Source of the DNA: Erinaceus europaeus | Taxonomy: Eukaryota > Chordata > Mammalia > Eulipotyphla > Erinaceidae | Assembly: GCF_950295315.1 (NCBI RefSeq) | Contig: NC_080179.1 | Location: 71,236,615-71,300,614 of the forward strand | Direction: 5' to 3' | DNA length: 64,000 bases | Shown here: piece by piece, positions 32,335 through 41,661 of the stretch | How positions within the stretch are numbered: the first letter of the stretch is position 1 | Layout: each line of letters opens with the position of its first letter | Notes under the pieces: model-generated | The model's input: the letters and a program-made list of their open reading frames with translations, nothing else | Databases searched by the model: none | What the model was told of the DNA's origin: nothing | Position numbers and translations under genes: made by a program

Positions 32335-32700
32335 TTTTAAATATTTATTTATTCATGAGAAAAAGAGGAGAGAACCAGAACATCACTCTAGCACATATGA
32401 TGCTGGAGACTAAACTCATTGCTGAAGAATCCAAGGTTTTTTAAAAAAATTATTATTATTGTTATCTTTGTTTATTGCATAGAGACAGCCAGAAATCTAG
32501 AGGGAAGAGGGAGATAGAGTGGGAGAGACAGAGAGACACCTGCAGCACTGCTTCACCACTTGTGAAACTTTTCCCCTGCAGGTGGAGACCGAGGACTTGA
32601 ACCTAGGTCCTTGCGCATTGTAATATGTGTGCTCAACCAGATGTGCCACCACCAGGCCACCAGAATCCAAGGTTTTATCTACTGCACCATCTCCTGGGTC
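32335..32700 (-). mobile_element. SD SINE split by SC
   Basis: Inverted SD 32335-32439 and 32663-32700; an inverted SC at 32440-32662 lies between, with TSD agaatccaaggtttt on both sides. Confidence 0.9.
32440..32662 (-). mobile_element. SC SINE nested in SD
   Basis: Complete inverted SC: gcatagagacagccagaaat, B box gacttgaacctaggtcc, gctcaaccagatgtgccacc. Confidence 0.92.
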
Positions 32701-33360
32701 AAAACTCTTACAATATTCAAGCAAAAACGAAACCCAAAACATCTTAGAACCATTAGAGGGTAATACCATTGTATTATTATCATTACTATTAAAGTCTCAT
32801 TTTACAGGTATGTTGTCTTATGGGTATGGTTTCACACCTCCTCCAAATATGGGCCAACAAATTCCACACCTGGAAACCACAACTGGAAAGTGACATCTCC
32901 GCTACACAACACAGGGGCTCCTACGCCCTTCTCAGCCGTTTCCACCTTCCCCCAAGTAACCTCAGGTCTACAAACAGAAGTCTGGAGCACATCTATTTCA
33001 CTCCATTCCCTTGCTTCATCTCTTAAACCCAACATGAATGTGATCAATCATCTTATATTCAACTACTCCTTTAGATCTACCATGCTCTGGGCATGGCAAT
33101 AGGTATTTGACCTGTATCCTTTCATTTAATACACATTTACGATAGTACGAACATCCATATAAGTTCAGGGAAGTTCACTTACTAAGGAGTGATGAAATTC
33201 AAACTCAGATCTTTGATTCTAATATTTCAGCTCATGAACTTGATGTTATACTTCACATTTTCTTTTGCTGGCTTGCAGTTCCAGCATGGTCTATGTGTGA
33301 CCAGGTATTCTTTCCTTATGTCCGTCTTTCCGTCTTTTTTTCAGAATGATAGTTTTTTTA
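32701..33360. other. Single-copy spacer
   Basis: Several 65-88 codon frames overlap on both strands, none with recognisable features. No SINE head seen. Confidence 0.5.
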
Positions 33361-33363
33361 TTT

Positions 33364-33483
33364 GTTTTAAATTTATTTATTTATTTATTTATCATTTAGC
33401 CAGAGCACTACTTTAGCTCTGACATACGGTGATGCTGGGGATTGAACTTGGGGCCTTCAAGTTTGAGGCATGAAAGTTAATAC
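33364..33483 (-). mobile_element. SB SINE
   Basis: Inverted SB with (ATTT)n tail and B box ggattgaacttggggcc. Confidence 0.8.
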
Positions 33484-33640
33484 CCAAGGCTGGCAAATAG
33501 CTTATTTGGAAAGTGTATTGCAGTGCTATGTGTGTGACCCAGGTCACACATACAAACTCTCCACGTCTCTCTCTCTTTCTCTCTCTCCCTTCCTCTCTGC
33601 CTCTCTGTCTCTAAAAGTGAGACACAGAGAGAGGAGAGAA
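33484..33640 (+). mobile_element. Degraded SINE
   Basis: CT-rich tract after gtgtgacccaggtcacac. Probably an SD/SC relic. Confidence 0.4.
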
Positions 33641-34464
33641 GTGATTCCTATATACTAACACTCTTTCTGTAGAGTGACCATTTCTTTCTTTCTTTTTTTT
33701 TTTTACTCTTAAAATATACTTATGAGAGGGAAGTGAAGGGAGAGAGAGAGAGAGATCCTTTGGGAAACAAAGTAAAAAATCCCCACCATCGATGCTGATC
33801 GAAGACTCCCCAAACCTGCAGTCTATCACAGCTTAAGAAGGTCAGGAAACTCTCCTATCATTACAGCAACAAAGGAAGACCTTGGGCAGTAATGCCAAGG
33901 TCAAGCTCTGTAGTACAGAAAGCAGCTTCTAATGGAAATAGCCAGATGGCAGAACACTGCGTGAGGAGTCAAAACAGGAAAGCTCGAACAGCTTCTGGGA
34001 GCCAGCCAAGGGATTCAAGACATTTGGAAAAATCACCGCTGAGTGTTTTAGAAGGTTTAGCCCTGTCCCTGTTTGTCTTCCTCCTTCAGTTTGGGTGATC
34101 CAAAGGAAAGCACAGTAGCTTTAGTCTGTGTGGTACCTATTGTCCAGGAAAGAAATCTTGAATGTGTGCCCCAGGACTTGCGGCCATGTGCACACCCCTC
34201 TCTTGTTGGTCACGGACTCAGTAGAATGCAGTTTGAGAGATGCTGTTTGCCTTCCAAGGTTAGGTCAAAAGAAGTCTGGCAGCTTGATCTCTTGAAATCA
34301 CACATGACCCAGGAAGTGAAACAGTGGAGAAGACATAGTCTCAGACGTGAAGTCCAGAGTTCTCTTGCCAGCATTGCATGTACCAGAGTGACTCTTGGTT
34401 CCCCTCTTCTCTCTCTCTCTCTGTTATACAGTTCCTTCAATTTCTTTCAATTTCTTTTCTTTTT
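33641..34464. other. Mostly single-copy spacer
   Basis: The 151-codon frame at 34073-34528 runs partly through CT-rich and SINE sequence and shows no domain. Confidence 0.5.
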
Positions 34465-34585
34465 TTCTTTTTTTTTTTCTCCACCAGAGCATGGCTCAGT
34501 TCTGGCTTATGATGGTGTAGGGGATTGAACCTGGGACTTTGGAACCTCAGCCATGAGAGTCTTTTTGCATAACCATTATGCTATC
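34465..34585 (-). mobile_element. SB SINE, target of ERV insertion
   Basis: Inverted SB whose 5' end (ttatgctatc) is cut by the ERV; the duplicated GCTATC continues after the ERV at 36942. Confidence 0.9.
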
Positions 34586-34910
34586 TGTTGTTAAAATTCG
34601 GAGGCTCTAGCTGGCCAGGCTAGCTTCACAGGCGGGTAACAGAGACTACCAGAGACATACGGCTGGGTAGGGAAGCTGTATTTTTTTATTCAAGAACAAC
34701 GATTCATAAACTAACCCAAACTAATGACCAAACAAAACTCTCCTGCCTCTTTCCCCCGCAGCAACGCCAAACACTCTGGAACTCTGGAACTCTGGAACTC
34801 TCTCGGGGTTCCTTGGGGCGGGGACAAGTGGGCCCGCAAAAACTAGCAGGACTGAACCAATTTTCTTGGCAGGGGGAGAGCTAGAACAACCCAATGTAAA
34901 GCATACAACA
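34586..34910 (-). mobile_element. 3' LTR of the ERV
   Basis: TGTTGTATGC...TTAACAACA on the minus strand, with AATAAA and a triplicated ggaactct motif. Same family as 14277-14600. Confidence 0.95.
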
Positions 34911-34930
34911 ATTCCCCCTTTTCTTTTTAA
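34911..34930 (-). other. Polypurine tract
   Basis: Minus strand reads AAAAAGAAAAGGGGGAAT immediately before the 3' LTR. Confidence 0.92.
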
Positions 34931-35261
34931 CTAAATGACTACAGTATCAAGGGTGTGGGGTGAACAGAAACCTATATCGTACAGGCATTTTTTTTAAAAA
35001 AGAAACTGGCACAAACATGGAGAAACATGTAAACAAGTAACAAGAATCAGTGTGCTGCCAAGGGAAGACCTGAGGGGGCCATTTTTTTTGCCTCTGTGAG
35101 CAAAACTTTATCAGCTTAAAAAAAAACATTTCTTGCCTCTGGGGGGCGTACATGTCTCGACGGGCATTTGTATGGGGACGGGGAATGGCCTAGAGTCCCA
35201 AAGGCATCTGGCTGCAATTTACTTACTATGAAACAAAACTTGTTATTAGCATCACCACAGC

Positions 35262-35489
35262 ACAATCTAAAATTTCTAATAGAGAAGGAATTTGAGACTT
35301 TCACATATCAACAACGTCTTTTTAACCTTTTGTTACACCCATTCAAGATGGAGACACACCCTAGGTGTGCGCAGGAAAGGAAACCTCAGGCATGAGAATC
35401 ATTAGCATAGCCATTGTGTAATCTACCATTTCTAACAGAGAAGGTAACAGAGAGTTTTACATATCAACAAGTCTATTTAACCTTTTGTT
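35262..35489. repeat. Direct repeat around an SB fragment inside ERV
   Basis: Segments 35262-35334 and 35420-35489 are imperfect direct copies (tctaa[t/c]agagaagg...ttaaccttttgtt). The DNA between carries an SB-like fragment (cctcaggcatgagaatc). Confidence 0.7.
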
Positions 35490-35656
35490 TAGACCAACTT
35501 AGTTAAAATATATTGATTGTTAACTAATTTTTACCTTAGACTTTAAATGTAAGTTAATTTTATCTTTATGAGAATTACGTTGAAAACCTTTTTCATTTAA
35601 CTTTGTCTAGTAAGAATTTAGCCTTAGAGTTACATTCTTAACCTTAAAGTTACTGT

Positions 35657-36547
35657 TTACCAAACTTTAAACATACACATAAACATGGTCATTAATACAC
35701 AAGGAGAGAAACCTTTGTTACGAAGACATGTCATTTCAAACACAAATTTAGATGTGTACTGTCTTAGTTGTTGGGGGGGTGCGTTGTCCAGTGGTGGTCT
35801 CTTGGGCAGCTTCACTTCTAGGAATTGCAGGTTGCGATCTCTGGATGAATCTCTGCGTATTTTAGCTCGTCTGCCTTCAGACGCAAGCTGGAGATCTCGG
35901 CCAGGATGTCCAGTTTCAGCAGGGAGCCCGGGAGGTTCGGGATCTGTCCAGAATTCATAGCACGAGGGCAGGCGGGCCAGCCTTGTAGAAGGCGCGGGCC
36001 GAGGTGCCCAGGGGTGGCAGCCATGATAGGCCGCTGCGGCCCTGCCCCATGGCCCTGTCATGTCTGCTGCCCTGTTCGCAGTGGCCGAGCAGCATGGAGG
36101 GATCACGTGTCTAGTGCCCTGCGCCACGCAGTGGAGAGCCGGCTCTTGTGGGCTGGCCTCGGGCTCCTGCGTGTTGGCATCAGGCTCCTGCATGTTGGCA
36201 TCAGGCTCTAGCATGTTGGCACTGGGCTCCTGTGTGGTGGCATCGGGCTCCTGTGTGCTGGTGTCGGCCTCGTGTGGGCTGCGGGGCTGTGGGGCTGCGG
36301 GCGTGGTGTGCGGGGTTGTCTGGGCACAGCCAGCTGGCTGGCTGCTCCACCAGGTGGAAAAGGCAGCTCCGCACCTCGCCTCTTGCCCGCTGGCTCCTCC
36401 TGACTCCGCTGGCTGTTCTGAGTGCGCCCGAGCGAGTGGAAACCACAGAGTTGTCCAGAGATAAATGTTCCAGAAACAGCAAAACAGTCTCGTGAAGAAA
36501 GGGCAGAGGCCTTTGGAGATCTCTTCACAAGCAGAAGAGAAGGCCAT
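35657..36547 (-). CDS. 296-codon sense ORF inside the ERV, unknown function
   Basis: An uninterrupted frame in the sense direction of the ERV, starting about 50 nt after the PBS-like site, where gag would begin. I do not recognise it as Gag or any known family. Visible features: a hydrophobic stretch near residues 20-42 (LFCCFWNIYLWTTLWF) that could be a signal or anchor; a run of heptapeptide repeats near residues 95-135 (DANMQEP, DANTQEP, EASPQEP) encoded by 21-bp tandem repeats; a Pro/Ala/Arg-rich middle; and a basic C-terminal part. The region is GC- and CpG-rich and other frames are also open for 90-134 codons, so low stop density explains part of the length. It may be a captured or chance frame; expression is untested. 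Confidence 0.4.
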   Translation of the reverse strand: MAFSSACEEISKGLCPFFTRLFCCFWNIYLWTTLWFPLARAHSEQPAESGGASGQEARCGAAFSTWWSSQPAGCAQTTPHTTPAAPQPRSPHEADTSTQEPDATTQEPSANMLEPDANMQEPDANTQEPEASPQEPALHCVAQGTRHVIPPCCSATANRAADMTGPWGRAAAAYHGCHPWAPRPAPSTRLARLPSCYEFWTDPEPPGLPAETGHPGRDLQLASEGRRAKIRRDSSRDRNLQFLEVKLPKRPPLDNAPPQQLRQYTSKFVFEMTCLRNKGFSPCVLMTMFMCMFKVW

Positions 36548-36597
36548 AGTGCATAGGTAGCCAAATTGTCTTCACTTATCTGAGAGATGCGCAGGTC

Positions 36598-36615
36598 AGG
36601 TCCACGTGGGCACCA
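36598..36615 (-). other. Primer-binding-site-like sequence
   Basis: After the 5' LTR and two A, the minus strand reads TGGTGCCCACGTGGACCT. It resembles the tRNA-Lys(1,2) PBS (TGGCGCCCAACGTGGGGC) with one base missing and mismatches. Position is right; the tRNA assignment is uncertain. Confidence 0.6.
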
Positions 36616-36617
36616 TT

Positions 36618-36941
36618 TGTTGTTAAAATTCGGAGGCTCTAGCTGGCCAGGCTAGCTTCACGGGTGGGTAACAGAGACAACCAGAGACATACGGCTGGGC
36701 AGGGAAGCTGTATTTTTTATTCAAGAACAACGATTCATAAACTAACCCAAACTAATCACCAAACAGAACTCTCCTGCCTCTTTCCCCAGCAGCGGCGCCA
36801 AACACTCTGGAACTCTGGAACTCTGGAACTCTCTCGGGGTTCCTTGGGGCGGGGACAAGCGGGCCCGTGAAAACTAGCAGGACTGAACCAATTTTCTTGG
36901 CAGGGGGAGAGTTAGGACAACCCAATGTAAAGCATACAACA
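36618..36941 (-). mobile_element. 5' LTR of the ERV
   Basis: Same ends and signals as the 3' LTR; followed by duplicated GCTATC and the remaining SB target. Confidence 0.95.
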
Positions 36942-36989
36942 GCTATCTTCCCTCCCTCCCCCCCATCTCACCCTGCTACAGTACTTTCA

Positions 36990-37486
36990 CTTTTTTAGAA
37001 AGAAGCTCTTTGGTGAGTGATGCTCCATGACAGAATTATTGGAGATGACAGGAAGCATCAAATGTACAGTTTTTATAATCCTAATTGATCATTCTTCCAT
37101 GTTGGGCATTTTAGAGGTCAGAACTGAGATTGCTGAGTTCAAGCAAGAAATAAAAGCTCTGAAGCTTCCTCCCATGTGGTGGGGGCTGGGCTCCAAGCAA
37201 TGTAAGAATAGAAGGCAGAGATAAATAGGTAGACTGAAATGCCAGTTTCATTATGAAATATCAGCTTCATTGTTGATTTGCAGCTCAGGAATTAGTTACA
37301 TGGCTACTCCTATGCTCCATTTTTCCCAGAGTTCGAACATATCTCTGCAAAGGTTATCGCCCCATGAAGAACAAACCAGATTGAAAGGGTCACATGGCCA
37401 GTCTAGCTCCCCAGTCCAGTCAGTGTTTTCTTCAAGGCTAATCGACCAAGCAAGTCATTCCTTTTAGTTTGGATGTTTTTTTCTCC
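36990..37486. other. Single-copy spacer
   Basis: No repeat or gene signal that I can support. Confidence 0.45.
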
Positions 37487-37755
37487 CTGGCCACTAGGGT
37501 TATCACTGGGGCTTCGGTGTCAGCACAATGGTTCTGTCATTCTTGGTGGCCTTTTTTCTTTTTTCTTTTTCTTATAGAGACAGAGAGAAGGAGGGAGAGA
37601 GAGAGAAGGGGAGACAAAGAGAGAATATGAGACACCTACAACACTGCTCCATTACTGGTGAAGACTCCCCCCATAAATGGGGACCAGGGTCTTGAACTCA
37701 GGTTCTCACGCATGGTAACTAATAGAATACAGTATGAGAGATGCCCCTTGGCACC
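37487..37755 (-). mobile_element. SC-like SINE with end module
   Basis: Inverted module cactagggttatcactgggg, GA body, B box gtcttgaactcaggttc. A (CTTT)n tract follows at 37758-37803. Confidence 0.7.
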
Positions 37756-37759
37756 TTTT

Positions 37760-37794
<35 letters not shown>

Positions 37795-37804
37795 CTCTTT
37801 CTTT

Positions 37805-37875
37805 TTTTTAAAAAAAGTATTTTATTTATTAATGAGGAAGGAGGAGAGAGAGAAAGAACCAGACATCACTCTACA
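37805..37875 (-). mobile_element. SD SINE fragment
   Basis: Only the 3' half (ttatttattaatgaggaagg...ccagacatcactcta) remains. Confidence 0.7.
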
Positions 37876-37979
37876 AGACTATCTCCAGAGGTATTAAGAA
37901 GAAGCACAGAGCACTATGAAAGTCCTGACAGTCACACAGTCTCCTTGTGAAAATGAGTGGCCAGCAGTGGTCTGCAAAG

Positions 37980-38968
37980 AGTGCCTGAACCAGGTATGAG
38001 GGCGACAGCATGACAGCTATGCGAACAGAGTTTTATGTCTGAGGCTTTAAAGTCCCAGGTTCAGTCCTCAGTAACGCCATCAACCAGAGCTGAGCAGTAC
38101 TCTGGTGTCTCTCTCTCTATATATATCTTTCTCTCTTTTTATTTAGCAGATTGTTTCTTTTTTATTGATTTATTTTATTCAGAAGGAAAGGTCTGACTTA
38201 CGTTGGCTTTAGGGATTAAACAATTCAACATGGGAACATAGAGCCTCAAGTATGAAGTCATGAACCTAAAGGCTGAAATAGTTCATATGAGGAGTTGGGG
38301 GGTCTCCATTTTGTAGATAGTTAGTAGGCCTATTTTAGTTATATTCCAAAGGGCCCAGGACTATACTGCTTTGTTTTGTTTTGTTTTGTTTTGTTTTATT
38401 TTTCAGAGCCTGACATCTGATATGCAGGTGGATCCAAGTTATTGTCTGGGGAGACCATATCATGGCTGGAAAAAGGACCAAAAAGCTGCATCAGGGAAGA
38501 GAGTAGCTCCCTAATATGGGAAAGGAGTATAGATATTGTTGACTGTAAACCCCATCAATTTAATGTGGTCTGGGACCCATATTCAGCTTAGGAGCCTATG
38601 TGACCTCTGCATCCCTGTAGATCTGAGCTCACATTCTGTGGTCATGAGTAGGAACGTTCCAAGCTGCCCCAATTTTAGAACCCATCTTCCTCAGGTGGAA
38701 GATAGAATATGTTGTCCAGCCTCCTTTCACAGGATGGAACATTTTCTACCATTGTTGATCCAAGTTGAGGGCAAGGTCCTATGGCGGCCCACAAAGGGGT
38801 CTATTGTGTTGTTCCTGATAGAGATGACCAGTAACAATGGAGAGAGGGATTTATTAGAGGTCTAGGCCCATCATGTATCCAAAATTTCTCTGCTTGTATC
38901 CAATAAACAGATAAATAAATATTTAAAAATAAAAATTATTTAAAAAAAAAAAAAGTGCCTGAACCAGG
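37980..38968 (+). mobile_element. SINE-headed composite retroposon, 15-bp TSD
   Basis: The unit 37995-38953 is bounded by the exact duplication agtgcctgaaccagg (37980-37994, 38954-38968) and ends in AATAAA plus an A-rich tract, so it was inserted as one plus-strand retroposon. It starts within about 4 nt of an SB head (37999-38150), continues through a degraded SINE-like stretch (38151-38262), then through family R sequence in antisense (38263-38900). It looks like a transcript begun at or just before the SB copy that ran through its flank. Confidence 0.75.
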
Positions 38969-39300
38969 CTTATATATGTCCCCTCATTACCTCTGAAGCT
39001 TTTCTCTATGTTTTCAAAGAGACCATGACTGTCACCAAATGAAACCACACTGACTTAGGTGAGATAGGCAGATAAAGAGAATCACAATGTGGCATTAAGA
39101 CTTGTGATCCAGAGTCTGATTAAAATGGTCTGTTATGAACCAATGATTTCACAGAGTTTCCTTGTTATATTTCACTCAAAGGATGATCTGTCATTGCATG
39201 ACACAAACAAAATAGAGCTCAGTCATATGTTTGATACAGAGAGCGGAATGTGTGAGAATTGCCAGTCCTTGGTAAAATATTCACATATAAATAGAATGTC
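38969..39300. other. Single-copy spacer
   Basis: Nothing recognisable. Confidence 0.45.
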
Positions 39301-39303
39301 TTG

Positions 39304-39520
39304 TGGCAGGGTGGTGGTGCACCTGGTTGAGCACACATATTACCACACACAGAGACCTAAGTTCAAGCCCCTGGTCTCCACCTGCAGGGGAAAAGCTTCA
39401 CAAGTGGTAAAGCAGTGTTGCAGCTGTCTCTCTTCTCTCTTCCTCTTTATCATCCCCTTCTTTTTTAATTTCTGGCTGTCTCTGTCCAATAAAAAATATA
39501 TATATTTTCCAAAAAATTGA
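39304..39520 (+). mobile_element. SC SINE
   Basis: Head cacctggttgagcacacata, B box gttcaagcccc, tail TATATAT then A-rich; flanks aaatagaatgt / aaatacaatgt. Confidence 0.9.
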
Positions 39521-39575
39521 AAAAATAAATACAATGTATCTTCCTTCCTAGCATACTTATTTCTTCAGTTTCTTG

Positions 39576-39715
39576 TGTGTGAGTTATTATTACTACTTGT
39601 TTTAATCAGAGTACTGCTCAGCTCTGGCTTATGGTGGTGTTGTGGATTGAACCTGGGACCCCAGAGCTTCAGGCATGAAACTATTTTTGCATGACAATTA
39701 TATTGTCTTCTTGGC
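39576..39715 (-). mobile_element. SB SINE
   Basis: Inverted SB preceded by gtgagttattattactacttg, a flank that recurs at 40516. Confidence 0.85.
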
Positions 39716-39837
39716 CTGTTATGAAGTTTGAAACTGGAAGTTCTGGCCCCTGTGTGCTGCCAATGAATTGGTTTGCACATACAATTTGTGCATTAGACAC
39801 ATGTTTCTTTATATCTCTGTAACTGTCCCACCTGTAC

Positions 39838-39968
39838 TGGGAAGATAGCATAAGGGTTATGCAAAAAGGTTCTCAGGCCTGAGATACCAAGGACCCCAGG
39901 TTCAATTCTCAGCACCACCATAAGCCAGAGTTCAGTAGTGCTCTGGGAAAAATAAAATAAAATAATTA
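39838..39968 (+). mobile_element. SB SINE
   Basis: Complete SB, B box ggttcaattctc; flanks tcccacctgta / tcccacctgca. Confidence 0.9.
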
Positions 39969-40084
39969 TCCCACCTGCATAATATCTGTGGTAAATAGCC
40001 AAAGTGTTTGATTTCCTTTGGGATTAAAATGTCAAAGCTCTGAAAGGTAAAGCACTGGTCAAAGGAGGTAATGGTACTCATCAG

Positions 40085-40600
40085 TACTGTCATGAGAATA
40101 GCTTAGTGGTTATGCAGTAGACTTTCTTTTTTTGCCTCCAGGGTTATTGGTGGGGCTCAGTGCCTGCACCATGAATCCACTGCTCCTGGAGGCCATTTTC
40201 CCCCCTTTTGTTGACCTTATTGCTGTAGCCTTGTTGCGGTTATTACTGTTGTTGTTGATGTCATTCGTTGTTGGATAGGACAGAGAGAAATGGGGAGAGG
40301 AGGTGGAGAGAAAGACAGACACCTGCAGACCTGCTTCACCGCCTGTGAAGCGACTTCCCTGCAGGTGGGGAGCCGGGGGCTCGAACCGGGATCCTTCCGC
40401 CGGTCCTTGTGCTTTGCGCCACGTGCATAGTAAAGCGTGTGCTCTGCTGATAAGCTAGCTCCTGGTGCCCTCCATGGTGTTTTGTTTTTGTTTTTGCCAC
40501 CAGAGTTACTGCTGGATGTGAGTTATCATGCCTACTTGTTTTAATCAGAGCACTGCTCAGCTCTGGCTTATGGTGGTGTAGTGGATTGAACCTGGGACCC
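40085..40600 (-). mobile_element. Chimeric SA-x within other SINE pieces
   Basis: A short SB head (40085-40124), then an inverted SA-x (40126-40425) whose last 35 bp of head are replaced by the end of another SINE (taaagcgtgtgctctgctga...agctcctgg). Then follow an end-module fragment (40478-40517) and an SB fragment (40518-40600). Confidence 0.75.
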
Positions 40601-40706
40601 CACAATGCCTGCACAGTGCCTGCACAATGACTTCACTGTTTCCAGTGCACTTTTATTTTTATTCTTCTTGGTAAGATTTTGATTTAATTTCTTTTTAAGA
40701 GGTTAT

Positions 40707-40899
40707 TTTCTATTTTATTTGACTTACTTATTGGATAGAGACAGAGAGAAGTGAAGAGGGAAGGGGAAGATAGAGAGGAGAGACACAGAGAGAGAGATGC
40801 TGTTGCAGCACTTGTGAAGCTTCCCCCCTGCAGGTAGGGACTGGGGGCTTGAACCCTGGTCCTTTGCATTGTGTAACATGTGTGCTCCACCGGGTGTGC
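40707..40899 (-). mobile_element. SC SINE
   Basis: Inverted SC: tattggatagagacagagag, B box gcttgaaccctggtcc. Confidence 0.88.
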
Positions 40900-40926
40900 A
40901 TCTATTTCTTTTTTTCTTTCTTTCTT

Positions 40927-41470
40927 TTTTTTTTTTTTTTTAAGAAAGGATTAATTAACAGAACCATAGGGTAGGAGGGGTACAACTCCACACATTTCCC
41001 ACCACCCAATCTCCATATCCCACCCCCTCCCCTGATAGCTTTCCTATTCTCTATCCCTCTGGGAGCATGGACCCAGGGTCATTGAGGGTTGCAGAAGGTG
41101 GAAGGTCTGGCTTCTGCAATTGCTTCCCCGCTGAACATGGGCGTTGACTGGTCGGTCCATACTCCCAGTCTGCCTCTCTCTTTCCCTAGTAGGGTGGGGC
41201 TCTAGGGAAGCTGAGCTCCAGGACACATTGGTGGGGTCTTCAATCCAGGGAAGTCTGGCCGGCATCCTGATGGCATCTGGAACCTGGTGACTGAAAAGAG
41301 AGTTAACATACAAAGCCAAACAAATTGTTGAGCAATCTGGACCCAAAGCTTGGAAAAGTGGAGAAGAAGTATTAGGGAGGTACTCACTGCAAACTCTAGT
41401 GTACTTCTGCTTTCTTACTTTGGTGCCATACTCCAAACTCAGTCAATTTCTGCTTTGCGTTTCTACTTCT
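40927..41470 (-). mobile_element. Family R retroposon beside L1
   Basis: Inverted family R with T-rich end on the left. Its outer 130 bp (41340-41470) differ from the other copies. It abuts the L1 tail directly. Confidence 0.8.
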
Positions 41471-41661
41471 TTTTTTTTTTTTTACATGCATAACAATCCC
41501 CAGATTCCCATTTAACAATACAACCCCCACTATTTAATTCATCATTTTTCATGGACCTGTATTCTCCCCACCCACCCACCCACCCCAGAGTCTTTTACTT
41601 TGGTGTAATACTCCAATTCCATTTCAGGTTCGACTTGTGTTTTCTTTTCTAATCTTGTTTT

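Larger units (their letters stand above)
34580..36947 (-). mobile_element. Complete non-autonomous class II-like ERV
   Basis: Minus-strand provirus 34586-36941 bounded by exact 6-bp TSD GCTATC (34580-34585, 36942-36947). It has two LTRs of 324-325 bp, a polypurine tract, a PBS-like site and a 1.7-kb interior that lacks gag, pro, pol and env. The two LTRs differ at about 16 positions by my count, so the insertion is not very recent. Its mobilisation must have used enzymes from another ERV. The interior holds one long sense frame. Confidence 0.93.

Noticed and set aside
32627..33102. Overlapping frames of 65-90 codons
   Set aside because: Start in SINE sequence or lack any composition, motif or context of a gene.
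35818..36024. 68-codon alternate minus-strand frame in the ERV (ends ...EIATCNS)
   Set aside because: Its composition looks protein-like but it overlaps the longer sense frame, is short, and cannot be ranked without other copies.
36060..36495. Plus-strand frames of 115-134 codons with GSCVLAS-like repeats
   Set aside because: Antisense to the ERV frame and produced by the same 21-bp repeats; orientation opposite to the provirus.
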